From: QFNR01 sp043842855
GTDB taxonomy: Bacteria > Pseudomonadota > Gammaproteobacteria > Burkholderiales > Neisseriaceae
NCBI GenBank assembly: GCA_043842855.1
Contig: JBBPJF010000004.1
Location: forward strand, 62,001 to 126,000
Reading direction: 5' to 3'
Length of the DNA stretch: 64,000 bases
Shown here piece after piece: positions 9,217-18,219 of this stretch. The position numbers were made by a program, and so were the translations under genes. Positions within the stretch are counted from its first letter, which is position 1. Every line of letters starts with the position of its first letter. The notes under the pieces are model-generated. The model did not search any database. It saw only the letters and a list, made by a program, of their open reading frames with translations, and was not told the origin of the DNA.

Positions 9217-10155
9217 ATGCACATACTAATTATTGCAGATCCACTAGAAAGCCTAATAACCTATAAGGATACTACTTATGCTATCATGGTCGAACTGGCT
9301 TCAAGGGGCTTAGAGCTCTCCCATTGTCTCAGCTCTGGTCTATCAGTTCGCAATCATGGTGTATATGCGAAGCACACTCCTTTTCAAGTTGATACCACTT
9401 CTACACCCTGGTTTTTGGGCGGTAGAGAGGAAGTAAGCAAAGTAAATCAGTTTGATGCTATTTTAATGCGTAGTGACCCGCCCTTCGACTTAGAATATCT
9501 GTATAGCACACAAATTTTAACACTTGCTGAACACTCTGGCGTGAAAGTGTTCAATAGTGGACAGGCCATACGTGATTATAACGAAAAGCTTGCTATACTT
9601 AACTTCTCTCGCTGGATACCCCCTACCTTGGTGAGTACAAGAACTGAAGATATCTATTATTTTTTAAAACAAGAACGCGATATCATTGTGAAACCTCTGG
9701 ATGGCATGGGAGGCAGGGAAATCTATCATTTAACTCAAGGTGATCATAATACACAAAGCATATTAGAATCCTTAATGAAGTATGATACAAGGACCATTAT
9801 GGCACAGCGGTACCTTCCAGAGGTTAAAGCTGGGGATAAACGTGTTTTGCTTATCAACGGTGAAGTGGTTCCTTATGCTTTGGCACGTATTCCTAAGCCA
9901 GGTGAATTACGGGCTAACTTAGCCGTAGGAGCAAAGGCTGTGGCTAAAAAGCTAACTAAACGAGAGAAAAAAATTGCCGAAGACCTATCTCCCCAACTTA
10001 AAGAAGATGGTATTTTTTTAGCTGGGCTAGATATTATTGGTGGTTATCTAACAGAGCTTAATGTAACTAGTCCTACGTGCTTCCAAGAAATTACTCAGCA
10101 AACTGAATGTAATGTTCCTAAATTATTTGTTGATGCTCTACTTGATTGCCTCTAA
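9217..10155 (+). CDS. gshB: Glutathione synthetase
   Basis: This enzyme joins gamma-glutamylcysteine and glycine using ATP. The 312-residue protein has the GshB N-terminal fold (MHILIIADPLESLITYKDTT), the conserved MRSDPPFD and the ATP-grasp core with VKPLDGMGGR. Further on come QRYLPEVKAGDKRV and the metal/phosphate-binding ELNVTSPT near the C-terminus. Length and motifs are complete. It lies in a + strand run with trpS before and xerC after. gshA is not in the window. Confidence 0.95.
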   Translation: MHILIIADPLESLITYKDTTYAIMVELASRGLELSHCLSSGLSVRNHGVYAKHTPFQVDTTSTPWFLGGREEVSKVNQFDAILMRSDPPFDLEYLYSTQILTLAEHSGVKVFNSGQAIRDYNEKLAILNFSRWIPPTLVSTRTEDIYYFLKQERDIIVKPLDGMGGREIYHLTQGDHNTQSILESLMKYDTRTIMAQRYLPEVKAGDKRVLLINGEVVPYALARIPKPGELRANLAVGAKAVAKKLTKREKKIAEDLSPQLKEDGIFLAGLDIIGGYLTELNVTSPTCFQEITQQTECNVPKLFVDALLDCL

Positions 10156-10205
10156 TATATTGAATGGCTTTCCTGAAAAACAGCTCAGCCCTAGGGAAAT
10201 AAAAA

Positions 10206-11126
10206 ATGACTATTGATGAATTTAAACAAGCTGCTAATTCCTTTTTACAGGAGTTAAAGTTCAATGGAATGTCCCTTCATACCCAGAAAGCTTATCGTCG
10301 CGATCTAATGGAGTTATTTGAGCTTCTGTTAGGCGCAGCTGCCGTCACAACAGATTCCTGTCAAACTATCGACAAATCTTACTTTACTTGGGCTATAAAA
10401 AAACTGTCCTTGCAAAATCGTCACCCTAGCACTATCTCCAGAAAAGTAAGTGTATGGAGAAAGTATAATCGTTACTTGTTAGAGCAAAAGTTAACAGATC
10501 AGGATTATCTTACCCACCTTAAGGTCCCTAAAATACCAGCGCGCCTGCCAAAAGCCGTTGATGCCGAGACGCTAAACCAAGCCTTTGATTATAACGCTAT
10601 AGAAGATAGAGAACCTTTCTTTGTCCAGCGGGAGCAAGCTATGTTTGAACTAATGTATGGCTCAGGATTGCGTGTATCAGAAGTAGAGGCTCTCAATTTA
10701 AAAGACATAGAGCTAGATGCTGGTTGGGTTACCGTGAGAGGGAAAGGAGAAAAAACTAGACATATTCCACTGACAAGTAAGTCTGTTGTAGCTATCAAAG
10801 ATTATCTAAAGCTACGCCCACAGATCAAACATCAGGAAGCTCTTTTTGTTTCCCGCCTTGGTAGGCGAATCACTAGTCGGCGTATTCAGCAAAATCTCAA
10901 TCAGTGGGCAATTAGACACGAATGTGCTCGACATCTGAGTCCTCATGTATTAAGACATAGTTTTGCGACCCAGGTACTTCAAAATTCGCAAAATATTAGA
11001 GCTGTACAAGAACTGTTAGGCCATCGACAATTATCTACTACTCAGATATACACCAAATTAGATTTTGCTCACCTTGCTACTGTGTACGATCAGACTCACC
11101 CTAGAGCAAAAAAAAATAAAAAGTAG
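10206..11126 (+). CDS. xerC: Tyrosine recombinase XerC
   Basis: The 306-residue protein has an N-terminal SAM-like core-binding domain (residues 1-100) and a C-terminal catalytic domain. The catalytic set is complete: Arg in SGLRVSEV, Lys in RGKGEKTRH, HxxR in HVLRHSFATQ, His in LGHRQLSTT and the nucleophile in QIYTKLDF. PARLPKAVDAE and the short N-terminus favour XerC over XerD. With XerD it would resolve chromosome dimers at dif, a process activated by the FtsK motor. GGGAAAT precedes the ATG. No xerD, dif-like site or integrated element was noticed, so this is the housekeeping enzyme. Confidence 0.88.
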   Translation: MTIDEFKQAANSFLQELKFNGMSLHTQKAYRRDLMELFELLLGAAAVTTDSCQTIDKSYFTWAIKKLSLQNRHPSTISRKVSVWRKYNRYLLEQKLTDQDYLTHLKVPKIPARLPKAVDAETLNQAFDYNAIEDREPFFVQREQAMFELMYGSGLRVSEVEALNLKDIELDAGWVTVRGKGEKTRHIPLTSKSVVAIKDYLKLRPQIKHQEALFVSRLGRRITSRRIQQNLNQWAIRHECARHLSPHVLRHSFATQVLQNSQNIRAVQELLGHRQLSTTQIYTKLDFAHLATVYDQTHPRAKKNKK

Positions 11127-11429
11127 ACTACTTAGGATAGCACGCCCCCTGACTTGATCAAGACTGCTCAAAATAAGTTAAATTTAGACTTTCTACCAGT
11201 TGGTCTATAACCGCTACCCTCCTCAGCTTTAGCTTTCTTAGCTATGCCACAGAACCCAAAAAGCTGGCGCCCTAGCCAGCTTGAAAGTTACCTACATAAG
11301 TTTTTGTGCTTATAATATCCTCATATAAACCCATCAGCACCCTGGATACAAATCAAAATCTATACTTCCACCACTTTCTCTCCACTAGGCTTTTTGCCCC
11401 TAAGCTAGGTCAGTCTGACGCTGTAAATT
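11127..11429. other. Convergent intergenic region xerC/apaH
   Basis: About 300 bases hold the terminator listed separately and otherwise no ORF with coding character. Confidence 0.5.
11261..11282 (-). terminator. Rho-independent terminator after apaH
   Basis: On the reverse strand a perfect 8-bp stem (AAGCTGGC with GCCAGCTT), with a 6-nt loop, runs directly into TTTGGG. The stem's own TT gives a run of five T. It lies about 150 bases beyond the apaH stop and suits the apaH-side transcript better than xerC. Confidence 0.6.
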
Positions 11430-12248
11430 TTAAATAAAATTTTTCGCAGATACACTGATAGTTTTTCCAGTTTCTAAATGATAGGCAGTCAAAGCTCCCC
11501 CCCAAACTGCGCCTGTATCTAAACTAGTCGTATAACGTGAATGATGTAACCCGAGTGCAGACCAATGTCCAAACAAAATCATGCTGTTCAGAAAAGATGC
11601 ATTTTCAAACTCAAACCAAGGTAACAAATTAGGTGGTAAGTCTGCCAAAGTAGACTTAAATTTAAATTCTAAAGATTGATCCCACCGGCCTAAAGCTCTC
11701 ATACGAGTAAACACATTAATGGCAAAACGCAACTTTTCAAATCCTCCCTCTTTTATTTGAGAATATTGCCTAGGCTGATCTCCATACATGTGGCTTAATA
11801 ACTGAGCATAATGCTTACCCCGCAACCAAACGGTAATTTCATCGCCATTACTACGTGTTTCTTCCATACTCCATTGGGGAAAAATACCCGCATGAACCAC
11901 CCAGAAATTCTCCTTCTGTAGATACATTGGTTGCGTTCTCAACCAATCTAAAAGAAGCTTAGAGTCAGATGCCTGCAAAATAGGGGAAATTGTATCTTTC
12001 TTCTTGTAGCTGGGGTGCGGCACAGTTGCCAAAGATAACAAGTATAAGTCATGATTACCTAAAACAGTCTGCATACAAAAGTCGTGTTTCTTGATGAAAC
12101 GCAGTGTTTGCAGCGATTGTGGTCCACGATTGACTATATCACCCGTAAACCACAAGGTATCACTACCAACATTAAAACCAACGGCTGACAACAACCCTTG
12201 CAATATCGAGAAGCAACCCTGAACATCCCCAATCACATAATGAGCCAT
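11430..12248 (-). CDS. apaH: Symmetrical diadenosine tetraphosphatase
   Basis: This enzyme hydrolyses Ap4A to two ADP. The 272-residue protein has the metallophosphoesterase motifs in order: YVIGDVQGCF (GDxxG), FTGDIVNRGP (GDxxxRG), TVLGNHDLY (GNHD/E) and the later VVHAGIFPQW and FGHWSALG. The ending LDTGAVWGGALTAY is the ApaH signature. It follows the serpin-like lipoprotein by 24 bases on the same strand. In enteric bacteria apaH follows rsmA and apaG, so the context here is different. Confidence 0.93.
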   Translation of the reverse strand: MAHYVIGDVQGCFSILQGLLSAVGFNVGSDTLWFTGDIVNRGPQSLQTLRFIKKHDFCMQTVLGNHDLYLLSLATVPHPSYKKKDTISPILQASDSKLLLDWLRTQPMYLQKENFWVVHAGIFPQWSMEETRSNGDEITVWLRGKHYAQLLSHMYGDQPRQYSQIKEGGFEKLRFAINVFTRMRALGRWDQSLEFKFKSTLADLPPNLLPWFEFENASFLNSMILFGHWSALGLHHSRYTTSLDTGAVWGGALTAYHLETGKTISVSAKNFI

Positions 12249-12272
12249 ACCATCATCTGGCAGAAGAAAACT

Positions 12273-13325
12273 CTAATGGTGCTTTTTCATAAACTCAGTA
12301 TTTCTCACTTCAAGAATAAAGTAAGGACTCTGCGCCTGTTTTTCCTTTAATACTACCCAATAAGGTTGGTCTAAGATTAGTTTTTTAGGGGGTGGCGGAA
12401 GAGCCGCCATAGATCTAACTCCAATGTAAGCCTCATTCTCTACTCGAGCACCTACTTCATCCATATTGAATTTAATTTTCTCAATCAATGCCCCCAAGCG
12501 ATAACCGCGAAATCCTTGATTAAGCAAAACTAAATTATTTAAATCTTTATGCTGACTCTCAGCATCTACAACTAACTTAGGAGCCTTAAATTCATCCCTA
12601 CTATTCAATGGAACTAAGGGATTATCTTTTTTGCTACCCAATAGTGCTACTAGTTGATCTGCCGAAGTAAGCGAGTAACCCTTTACAAGATATAATTCTT
12701 CCCCTTCATTCTGTAACGCCAATCTAACGATAAACTGGTCATCATTTCGATAATCTAACAGAGACACATTCTTCCTCATAGTCATATTTTTAGCTGAGAA
12801 CGCATCCACTGGCTGGCCTGCAAAGCTTAATTGGTCTTTTGCAAAAGGAGACTTATACTTTACCGTTTTAAACAAGTAAGCGTAAGCTAAAAAGTCTCTA
12901 TCTCCTAACAAAAGATTTAAATCAGAAAAAGTTTTTTGGGGAAATTTTTCTTTTACTTCTCTGTTAATTAGCTGCACTGTTTGCGGCCCATAGCCACTCT
13001 TAATATAATAGGCTTCTGGCTGGATATCTGATCTTGTGAAAACGGGATGGTTGTAAGCAGCTACTTGTCTTTGCACAGCTAAATCCTTAGATTCTACTGC
13101 TAAGGGAGCTTTGAGAATGGAATCGCTTAGCTCCGTCCAAGCTAAGTTCATTGCCCCACCCCAGACATAATTACCACGATATTCAAACCCTTGATAATGA
13201 CTAATAGGAACTATTTTTTCCGTTGGCTGCGCTTGGGTAGGCGTACCTTGATTGCACGCACAGGCACCTACTAATAAGCCTGCTACTACTACTGATATCA
13301 GTGTTTTCAATTTAGTTCTCCCCAT
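12273..13325 (-). CDS. Lipoprotein with serpin-like sequence
   Basis: I choose the ATG at 13325, since GAGGTG lies 6 bases before it. A GTG at 13334 is in frame. The N-terminus is a lipoprotein signal with lipobox VGAC. The rest lines up by eye with the serpin fold: a YLFKTVKYKSPFAK block like the YFKGxWxxPF of serpins, a KAPKLVVDAE block like the LPKFKIE strand, then DEVGARVENEA at the position of the reactive-loop hinge. After that come PPPPKKLILDQPYWVVLKE and FILEVRN, like the DHPFLFxIRD and LFMGRV ending. The hinge has bulky and charged residues where inhibitory serpins have Ala, so protease inhibition is doubtful. About 350 residues, close to a serpin domain. It starts inside the hldD stop region, so the two genes are likely coupled. 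Confidence 0.5.
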   Translation of the reverse strand: MGRTKLKTLISVVVAGLLVGACACNQGTPTQAQPTEKIVPISHYQGFEYRGNYVWGGAMNLAWTELSDSILKAPLAVESKDLAVQRQVAAYNHPVFTRSDIQPEAYYIKSGYGPQTVQLINREVKEKFPQKTFSDLNLLLGDRDFLAYAYLFKTVKYKSPFAKDQLSFAGQPVDAFSAKNMTMRKNVSLLDYRNDDQFIVRLALQNEGEELYLVKGYSLTSADQLVALLGSKKDNPLVPLNSRDEFKAPKLVVDAESQHKDLNNLVLLNQGFRGYRLGALIEKIKFNMDEVGARVENEAYIGVRSMAALPPPPKKLILDQPYWVVLKEKQAQSPYFILEVRNTEFMKKHH

Positions 13326-13326
13326 G

Positions 13327-14340
13327 TTATACACCTCGTTTCAAAAGTTCTCCAACGTATCGAGACACCCCTTCTTCCAGCGATAGAAAATCCTCTGTGT
13401 AGCCAGCTTTTCTTAGTTTGGTCATATCTGCTTGTGTAAAACTTTGATATTTCCCCTTTAAACTCGCTGGAAACTCAGTATAACGAATTAAACCCTGCTC
13501 TACCATCTCCGCTAAAGACAACTTCTGTTTTTTTTCTTTCTGATGCAAAATAGCATTAATAGTGGCTCGTGCTAAAGCATTGAAGCTCTCGCTCTTACCT
13601 GTGCCCAAATTAAAAATTCCTGTTACTTTAGGATAATCTAACAAAGCCAAATTAACTTTTACTATATCCTCGACCGAAATAAAATCTCTCTTTTGTTCTC
13701 CCGCTTCGTAACCATTATAAGCACCAAAAAGCTCAACATAGCCCCTCTGATTCCACTGATTAAAATGGTGCCATACTACTGAAGCCATCTTCCCCTTATG
13801 TTGTTCATTAATACCGTAAACATTAAAGTAGCGAAATCCCACTACTTGAGCGGTTAAGCTATGATTCTGACAATACTGCCTCAAATAAGCATCAAATAGA
13901 AATTTAGAATAACCGTAAACGTTTAAAGGACTCTCATAAGCCCTTTCCTCTTTAAAAATTGAGCCTTTTCCATAAACTGCAGCGCTAGATGCATATAAAA
14001 AAGGCACCCCTAAATTTTGAGCCCAAGAAAACAATTCCACCGTATACTGGTAATTATTATCCAGCATAAAACGTCCATCATGGTTCATAGTATCGGAACA
14101 GGCCCCTTCATGGAAAATAGCCTGTAGATTCAAATCACTTCCAAAAGGACCACGGATTAAAGCTCTAAACTCCTCCTTGTCATAATAACGTGCAATTTCC
14201 AAATCAACTAAATTTAAAAACTTATCCCCCTGACTTAGATCATCCACTGCGATAATATCAGTAATGCCACGCCTATTTAAACCTCTAACTATATTACTGC
14301 CAATAAATCCAGCAGCACCTGTAACTAAATAACTTCCCAC
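13327..14340 (-). CDS. hldD: ADP-L-glycero-D-manno-heptose 6-epimerase
   Basis: This enzyme makes ADP-L,D-heptose for the inner core of lipopolysaccharide. The 337-residue SDR protein opens with YLVTGAAGFIGSNIVRGL (NAD(P)-binding GxxGxxG) and has the heptose-epimerase EGACSDT and the catalytic Tyr-Lys in YGYSKFLFD. QKRDFISVEDIV and the GTGKSESFN segment follow. E. coli HldD has 310 residues, and the extra length here is in the C-terminal part. No other heptose genes are adjacent. The GTG/ATG starts of the next lipoprotein gene overlap or abut its stop. Confidence 0.93.
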   Translation of the reverse strand: MGSYLVTGAAGFIGSNIVRGLNRRGITDIIAVDDLSQGDKFLNLVDLEIARYYDKEEFRALIRGPFGSDLNLQAIFHEGACSDTMNHDGRFMLDNNYQYTVELFSWAQNLGVPFLYASSAAVYGKGSIFKEERAYESPLNVYGYSKFLFDAYLRQYCQNHSLTAQVVGFRYFNVYGINEQHKGKMASVVWHHFNQWNQRGYVELFGAYNGYEAGEQKRDFISVEDIVKVNLALLDYPKVTGIFNLGTGKSESFNALARATINAILHQKEKKQKLSLAEMVEQGLIRYTEFPASLKGKYQSFTQADMTKLRKAGYTEDFLSLEEGVSRYVGELLKRGV

Positions 14341-14352
14341 ACTAGCCCCCTA

Positions 14353-15939
14353 TTAATGCCTAAAATGTCTAACACCAGTAAAAGCCATTACCATATGGTG
14401 CTCGTTAGCAGCTTCAATAACTTCTTTATCTCGAATAGAACCACCAGGGTGTACCACAGCTACAATCCCACGTTCTGCAAGCATATCCAAACCATCACGG
14501 AATGGAAAAAAAGCATCTGAGGCTGCTGCTATACCATTTAAATTAAAACCTGCTTCCTTAGCTTTACGACAGGCAATCAGAGCCGAATCTACACGACTCA
14601 TCTGCCCTGCCCCAATTCCATACGTCTGACCACATTTGCCCAATACAATTGCATTAGACTTCACGTATTGCACTACCCGCCACAGAAACAAGAGATTGCT
14701 TAACATCTCTTTCGTTGGCTGACGTTTCGAAACTATTTGGAGATCCTGTTCAGCTATTGGGTAATAATCAACTGTTTGTGCCAAAACTCCCCCACTTATT
14801 GTCTTCAATTCAATTTTTTCTTCTCTTTGAATTAAGGGGAGCTGCAATACTCTAACTTTGGGCTTACCAGCCAGAATTCTCAGAGCTTCATCGCTATATA
14901 GGGGAGCGAGAAGTACCTCCATAAATTGTTTATCTAGAATATTCTGCGCGACCTTTTCATCCACTCTACAATTAAAAGCTATTATTCCTCCAAAGGCACT
15001 GGTCTGATCTGTCGAATAAGCCTTCTCGTAGGCCTCTAGCGCGCTCTCCCCAATAGCTAAGCCACAGGGATTAGCATGCTTAACAATAGCACAAGCAGGT
15101 TGTGTAAAAGCATTAACAGCTTCCCAGGCTGCGTTAGAATCAGCGAGGTTATTATAAGAAAGTTCCTTTCCTTGTAGCTGTTTACTTTGGACCAAACTTC
15201 CCTTCTCTACCGACAAATCACGGTAAAGTGCAGCTTTCTGATGAGGGTTCTCACCATAACGTAATTCCTGCACCTTTTGCCATTGATAAATCAATTTCTG
15301 TGGAAATAAACTTTCCGAGGGCTTTGACTGTAGATTTTCCGAAACTAACGGAGCTAAATATTCACTAATTTTACTGTCATAACTTGCTGTATGTGCAAAG
15401 GCTTTTGCAGCCAAATAGAGGGAGGTACCCTCTCTAAGTTGATTACCAGAGGATTCTTCTAATTCCGTTAATATACGCTGATAATCCTCAGCTTCAACAA
15501 TCGCTGCGACGAATTTCCAATTTTTAGCCGCTGAACGCAGCATAGCAGGGCCACCAATATCAATATTTTCTATTGCATCCTCGATCGTACAACCTTCTTT
15601 TGTGATAGTTTGAGAAAAAGGATAAAGGTTGACACAAACCAGATCAATACCACCTATCCCATGCACAGATAACGTGTCCATATGATCTATCTGATCTCTT
15701 CTAGCCAATATCCCTCCATGGATTTTAGGATGCAAAGTTTTTACGCGTCCTTCCAACATCTCTGGGAAACCCGTATAGTCAGAAACCTCTATTACTGAAA
15801 CACCTGATTGCGCTAGTATAGCCGCTGTTCCACCTGTGGAAAGAATTTCTACACCAAGCCGCTCAAGCCCTTGTGCGAAAGCTACCACCCCGGTCTTGTC
15901 AGAAACACTAATCAACGCACGTTTTACACAAACACCCAT
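14353..15939 (-). CDS. purH: Bifunctional AICAR transformylase / IMP cyclohydrolase
   Basis: This enzyme catalyses the last two steps of IMP synthesis. The 528-residue protein has the MGS-like IMP cyclohydrolase domain (RALISVSDKTG, LSTGGTAAIL, EGRVKTLHPKIHGGIL) over about residues 1-200. The AICAR transformylase domain follows, with the Lys-His pair in CAIVKHANPCG and the C-terminal SDAFFPFRDGLD and VHPGGSIRD. An AAAGGA lies upstream of the ATG. It begins 6 bases after fis, so dusB-fis-purH probably share a transcript. Confidence 0.96.
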   Translation of the reverse strand: MGVCVKRALISVSDKTGVVAFAQGLERLGVEILSTGGTAAILAQSGVSVIEVSDYTGFPEMLEGRVKTLHPKIHGGILARRDQIDHMDTLSVHGIGGIDLVCVNLYPFSQTITKEGCTIEDAIENIDIGGPAMLRSAAKNWKFVAAIVEAEDYQRILTELEESSGNQLREGTSLYLAAKAFAHTASYDSKISEYLAPLVSENLQSKPSESLFPQKLIYQWQKVQELRYGENPHQKAALYRDLSVEKGSLVQSKQLQGKELSYNNLADSNAAWEAVNAFTQPACAIVKHANPCGLAIGESALEAYEKAYSTDQTSAFGGIIAFNCRVDEKVAQNILDKQFMEVLLAPLYSDEALRILAGKPKVRVLQLPLIQREEKIELKTISGGVLAQTVDYYPIAEQDLQIVSKRQPTKEMLSNLLFLWRVVQYVKSNAIVLGKCGQTYGIGAGQMSRVDSALIACRKAKEAGFNLNGIAAASDAFFPFRDGLDMLAERGIVAVVHPGGSIRDKEVIEAANEHHMVMAFTGVRHFRH

Positions 15940-15945
15940 TCAAAA

Positions 15946-16200
15946 CTATCCTTTTGCTATTAAGCGATATCTATTCATTCGCATTCTCAAAGAGCTCCGG
16001 CTAATTCCGAGCATTTTAGCGGCCCTCGTCTGATTATCCTCACAGCGCTCTAAAATCAGCTCAATCAAAGCCTTTTCTACTTGCTCAATGACCATCGCAT
16101 ACACATTCGTTGGACTTTCACCTTCTAAATCTACAAAATATTCGGCCAAATTATCCCGAATGCACTGGCCGATTGTGACATGCTTTGATTGTTGAGACAT
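15946..16200 (-). CDS. fis: Fis nucleoid-associated DNA-binding protein
   Basis: The 84-residue protein has the Fis helix-turn-helix at its C-terminus (QTRAAKMLGISRSSLRMRM) and the dimerisation helices before it. Fis bends DNA and activates rRNA/tRNA promoters and site-specific recombination. E. coli Fis has 98 residues, and the N-terminal beta-hairpin arm is shortened here. Its ATG directly follows the dusB stop codon with no spacer, the classic dusB-fis arrangement, so translation is coupled. Confidence 0.92.
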   Translation of the reverse strand: MSQQSKHVTIGQCIRDNLAEYFVDLEGESPTNVYAMVIEQVEKALIELILERCEDNQTRAAKMLGISRSSLRMRMNRYRLIAKG

Positions 16201-17226
16201 TTAGTTCACCTGAATTTGATCTGTTGTTGAATAAAGACTGTAATAATGATCTTCAACCTCAGCTTTTTCTAAAAATCGGGACATAGCCTCAAACTGTGGC
16301 GCCTCTCCTTCCAATGAGAGTAACTGAGCTCGAACAGTTGGATCATTAGTTAAATTTTTCAGATACCACCCAATATGCTTCCTTGCAATTCGGTAAGCAT
16401 AACCCTGACAGTAAAATTGGTAGGTATCCTCCAAATGTTCCCGTATTGTCCTAGAAATCAGGTCAAATGGCAATATAACCTTTCTCCCTCGTTCTAGAAA
16501 AAACTTTATTTCTTGAAATATCCAAGGAGCCCCCTGTGCGGCTCGGCCCAACATGAGTCCATCTACTCCAGTTTCCTCTAAAACTCGCAGAGCTTTGTCA
16601 GGTGAAGTAATGTCTCCATTAGCCCAAACAGGTATCTTGAGCCTCTCTTTAACTTGCTTAATAAGCTCATAACTTGCTACCCCCTGAAATTTTTGGGTTC
16701 GGCTCCGGCCGTGAATGGCAATAGCCTGAACCCCTGCGCCCTGTGCTCTTTGTGCTATATCTAAAATATTTAAGTTATCATCGTCCCAGCCCAATCTAGT
16801 TTTAATGGTTACAGGAATAGTTATGCTACAAACTACTGCTTCTAGGATCTTTTCTACTAGAATAGGATCTTTAAGTAAGGCACTTCCAGCTTCAGATTGA
16901 CATACCTTCTTCGCAGGACATCCAAAATTGAGATCAATCACATCTGCTCCTGACTCCTCATAATGTTGAGCTGCCTGCGCCAATTGTTGCGGCGAATTGC
17001 CTACTAACTGGACTACAATAGGACTTTGCTCCCCTGCTTGAGGTATACGGTGAAGTGTTTTATGGTTATGTCTCACTGTAGGATTGCCACTAATCATTTC
17101 TCCCACCACCCAATCAGCTCCCATTTTTCGACAGATGTCTCTGAAAGGCCTATCCGTGATTCCTGCCATGGGCGATAGAGCCAACCCACTTCTTAGTTGA
17201 AACTTACCTATATAGAATGCCATCAT
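16201..17226 (-). CDS. dusB: tRNA-dihydrouridine synthase B
   Basis: This flavoenzyme reduces uridines in the tRNA D-loop. The 341-residue protein has the Dus TIM-barrel marks: LSPMAGITDRPFR, VVQLVGNSP, the active-site NFGCPAKKVC with catalytic Cys, TIKTRLGWDD, IAIHGRSRTQKF, WANGDI and LMLGRAAQGAPWIF. Two adjacent ATG codons (17226 and 17223) could start it. It is the first gene of the dusB-fis pair, and fis expression normally depends on its promoter. Confidence 0.95.
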   Translation of the reverse strand: MMAFYIGKFQLRSGLALSPMAGITDRPFRDICRKMGADWVVGEMISGNPTVRHNHKTLHRIPQAGEQSPIVVQLVGNSPQQLAQAAQHYEESGADVIDLNFGCPAKKVCQSEAGSALLKDPILVEKILEAVVCSITIPVTIKTRLGWDDDNLNILDIAQRAQGAGVQAIAIHGRSRTQKFQGVASYELIKQVKERLKIPVWANGDITSPDKALRVLEETGVDGLMLGRAAQGAPWIFQEIKFFLERGRKVILPFDLISRTIREHLEDTYQFYCQGYAYRIARKHIGWYLKNLTNDPTVRAQLLSLEGEAPQFEAMSRFLEKAEVEDHYYSLYSTTDQIQVN

Positions 17227-17497
17227 TACCTCAATTTCACTTCTTCAAAAATTTAATCTCTACAAGCGTAATCTGCGCAGTTAAAAGATATCTCTTCATA
17301 CAACTTTCCAGAACCATAGCAAGTTTTCTGGCCTAATAAAATACTAATCGTGTTACTATGGGCGGATCTAACAGCTGGTAGTAAAATCCATCTAGAGGTT
17401 CCTTCGTTCTATTTTAGAGTGGATTGCACTTTCCTAATAACTTAGGCCGTAACTAGGGTATTTTGAAATTAGGAATAGTACTTATGGCGGTTGAAAT

Positions 17498-18052
17498 ATG
17501 AAAAGAGAAAGTACTTCCTACACGAATACAGCTCGATGCCTTCATTGGTTAATAGCTTTTATTTTTATTTTGGTATGGTGTATTGGTTTTATTACTATAC
17601 ACGTGCATAACCCCGATGGTGGGCGATATTTTGCGCACGGAATACGGTTACATAAAAACATAGCTTCTTCTCTAATTCTGTTAATCCTCATACGGATTAG
17701 TTGGCGGCTAACCCACCCCATTCCCAGATTCCCACATATTTTTAGTTCAAAGCAACAGATAATAAGGCACCTGGCCCACTTGATGCTATACCTTACGCTG
17801 GTAATTCTGCCCCTCTCTGGGTGTCTAGTCAGCTGGTCTTCTGAACATAAAGTTTCTATGTTTTACTGTTTTGATCTACCTAACTTAATAAGCCCAAACC
17901 CCCGACTACTATTCTGGAGTAAATTAGTCCATATTTACATTTCATGGCTAGCTGGTCTGCTAGTAGTGATGCACGTAGGTATGTCATTCATCCACCACTG
18001 GATCAAAAAAGATAATCTACTCAGGAATATGTTAGAAATACGCAAAAAATAA
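17498..18052 (+). CDS. Cytochrome b561
   Basis: The 184-residue protein has four membrane helices, each carrying a His placed for heme ligation: CLHWLIAFIF, RLHKNIASS, LAHLMLYLTLV and KLVHIYISWL with VMHVGMSFIHHW. This is the diheme bacterial b561 (CybB) family, which oxidises ubiquinol and can pass electrons to oxygen or superoxide. The protein is complete and alone, and no YceI-like partner follows. The ribosome site is weak. Confidence 0.88.
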   Translation: MKRESTSYTNTARCLHWLIAFIFILVWCIGFITIHVHNPDGGRYFAHGIRLHKNIASSLILLILIRISWRLTHPIPRFPHIFSSKQQIIRHLAHLMLYLTLVILPLSGCLVSWSSEHKVSMFYCFDLPNLISPNPRLLFWSKLVHIYISWLAGLLVVMHVGMSFIHHWIKKDNLLRNMLEIRKK

Positions 18053-18219
18053 CTCTTAAAGACTGAATGTTGATTGCCTAGGCCATTACAGTTCACTTCA
18101 CCGGTCTGTTTAAAGTTAATGCTACAATGAACGGCTGCGCTTATAAGAAAGCTCTGTTGTCTAACAAGCCTAGGGAGGCTAATTTTTTCCTCTTGATATT
18201 ACACAAGAGAAAGTGCTGA

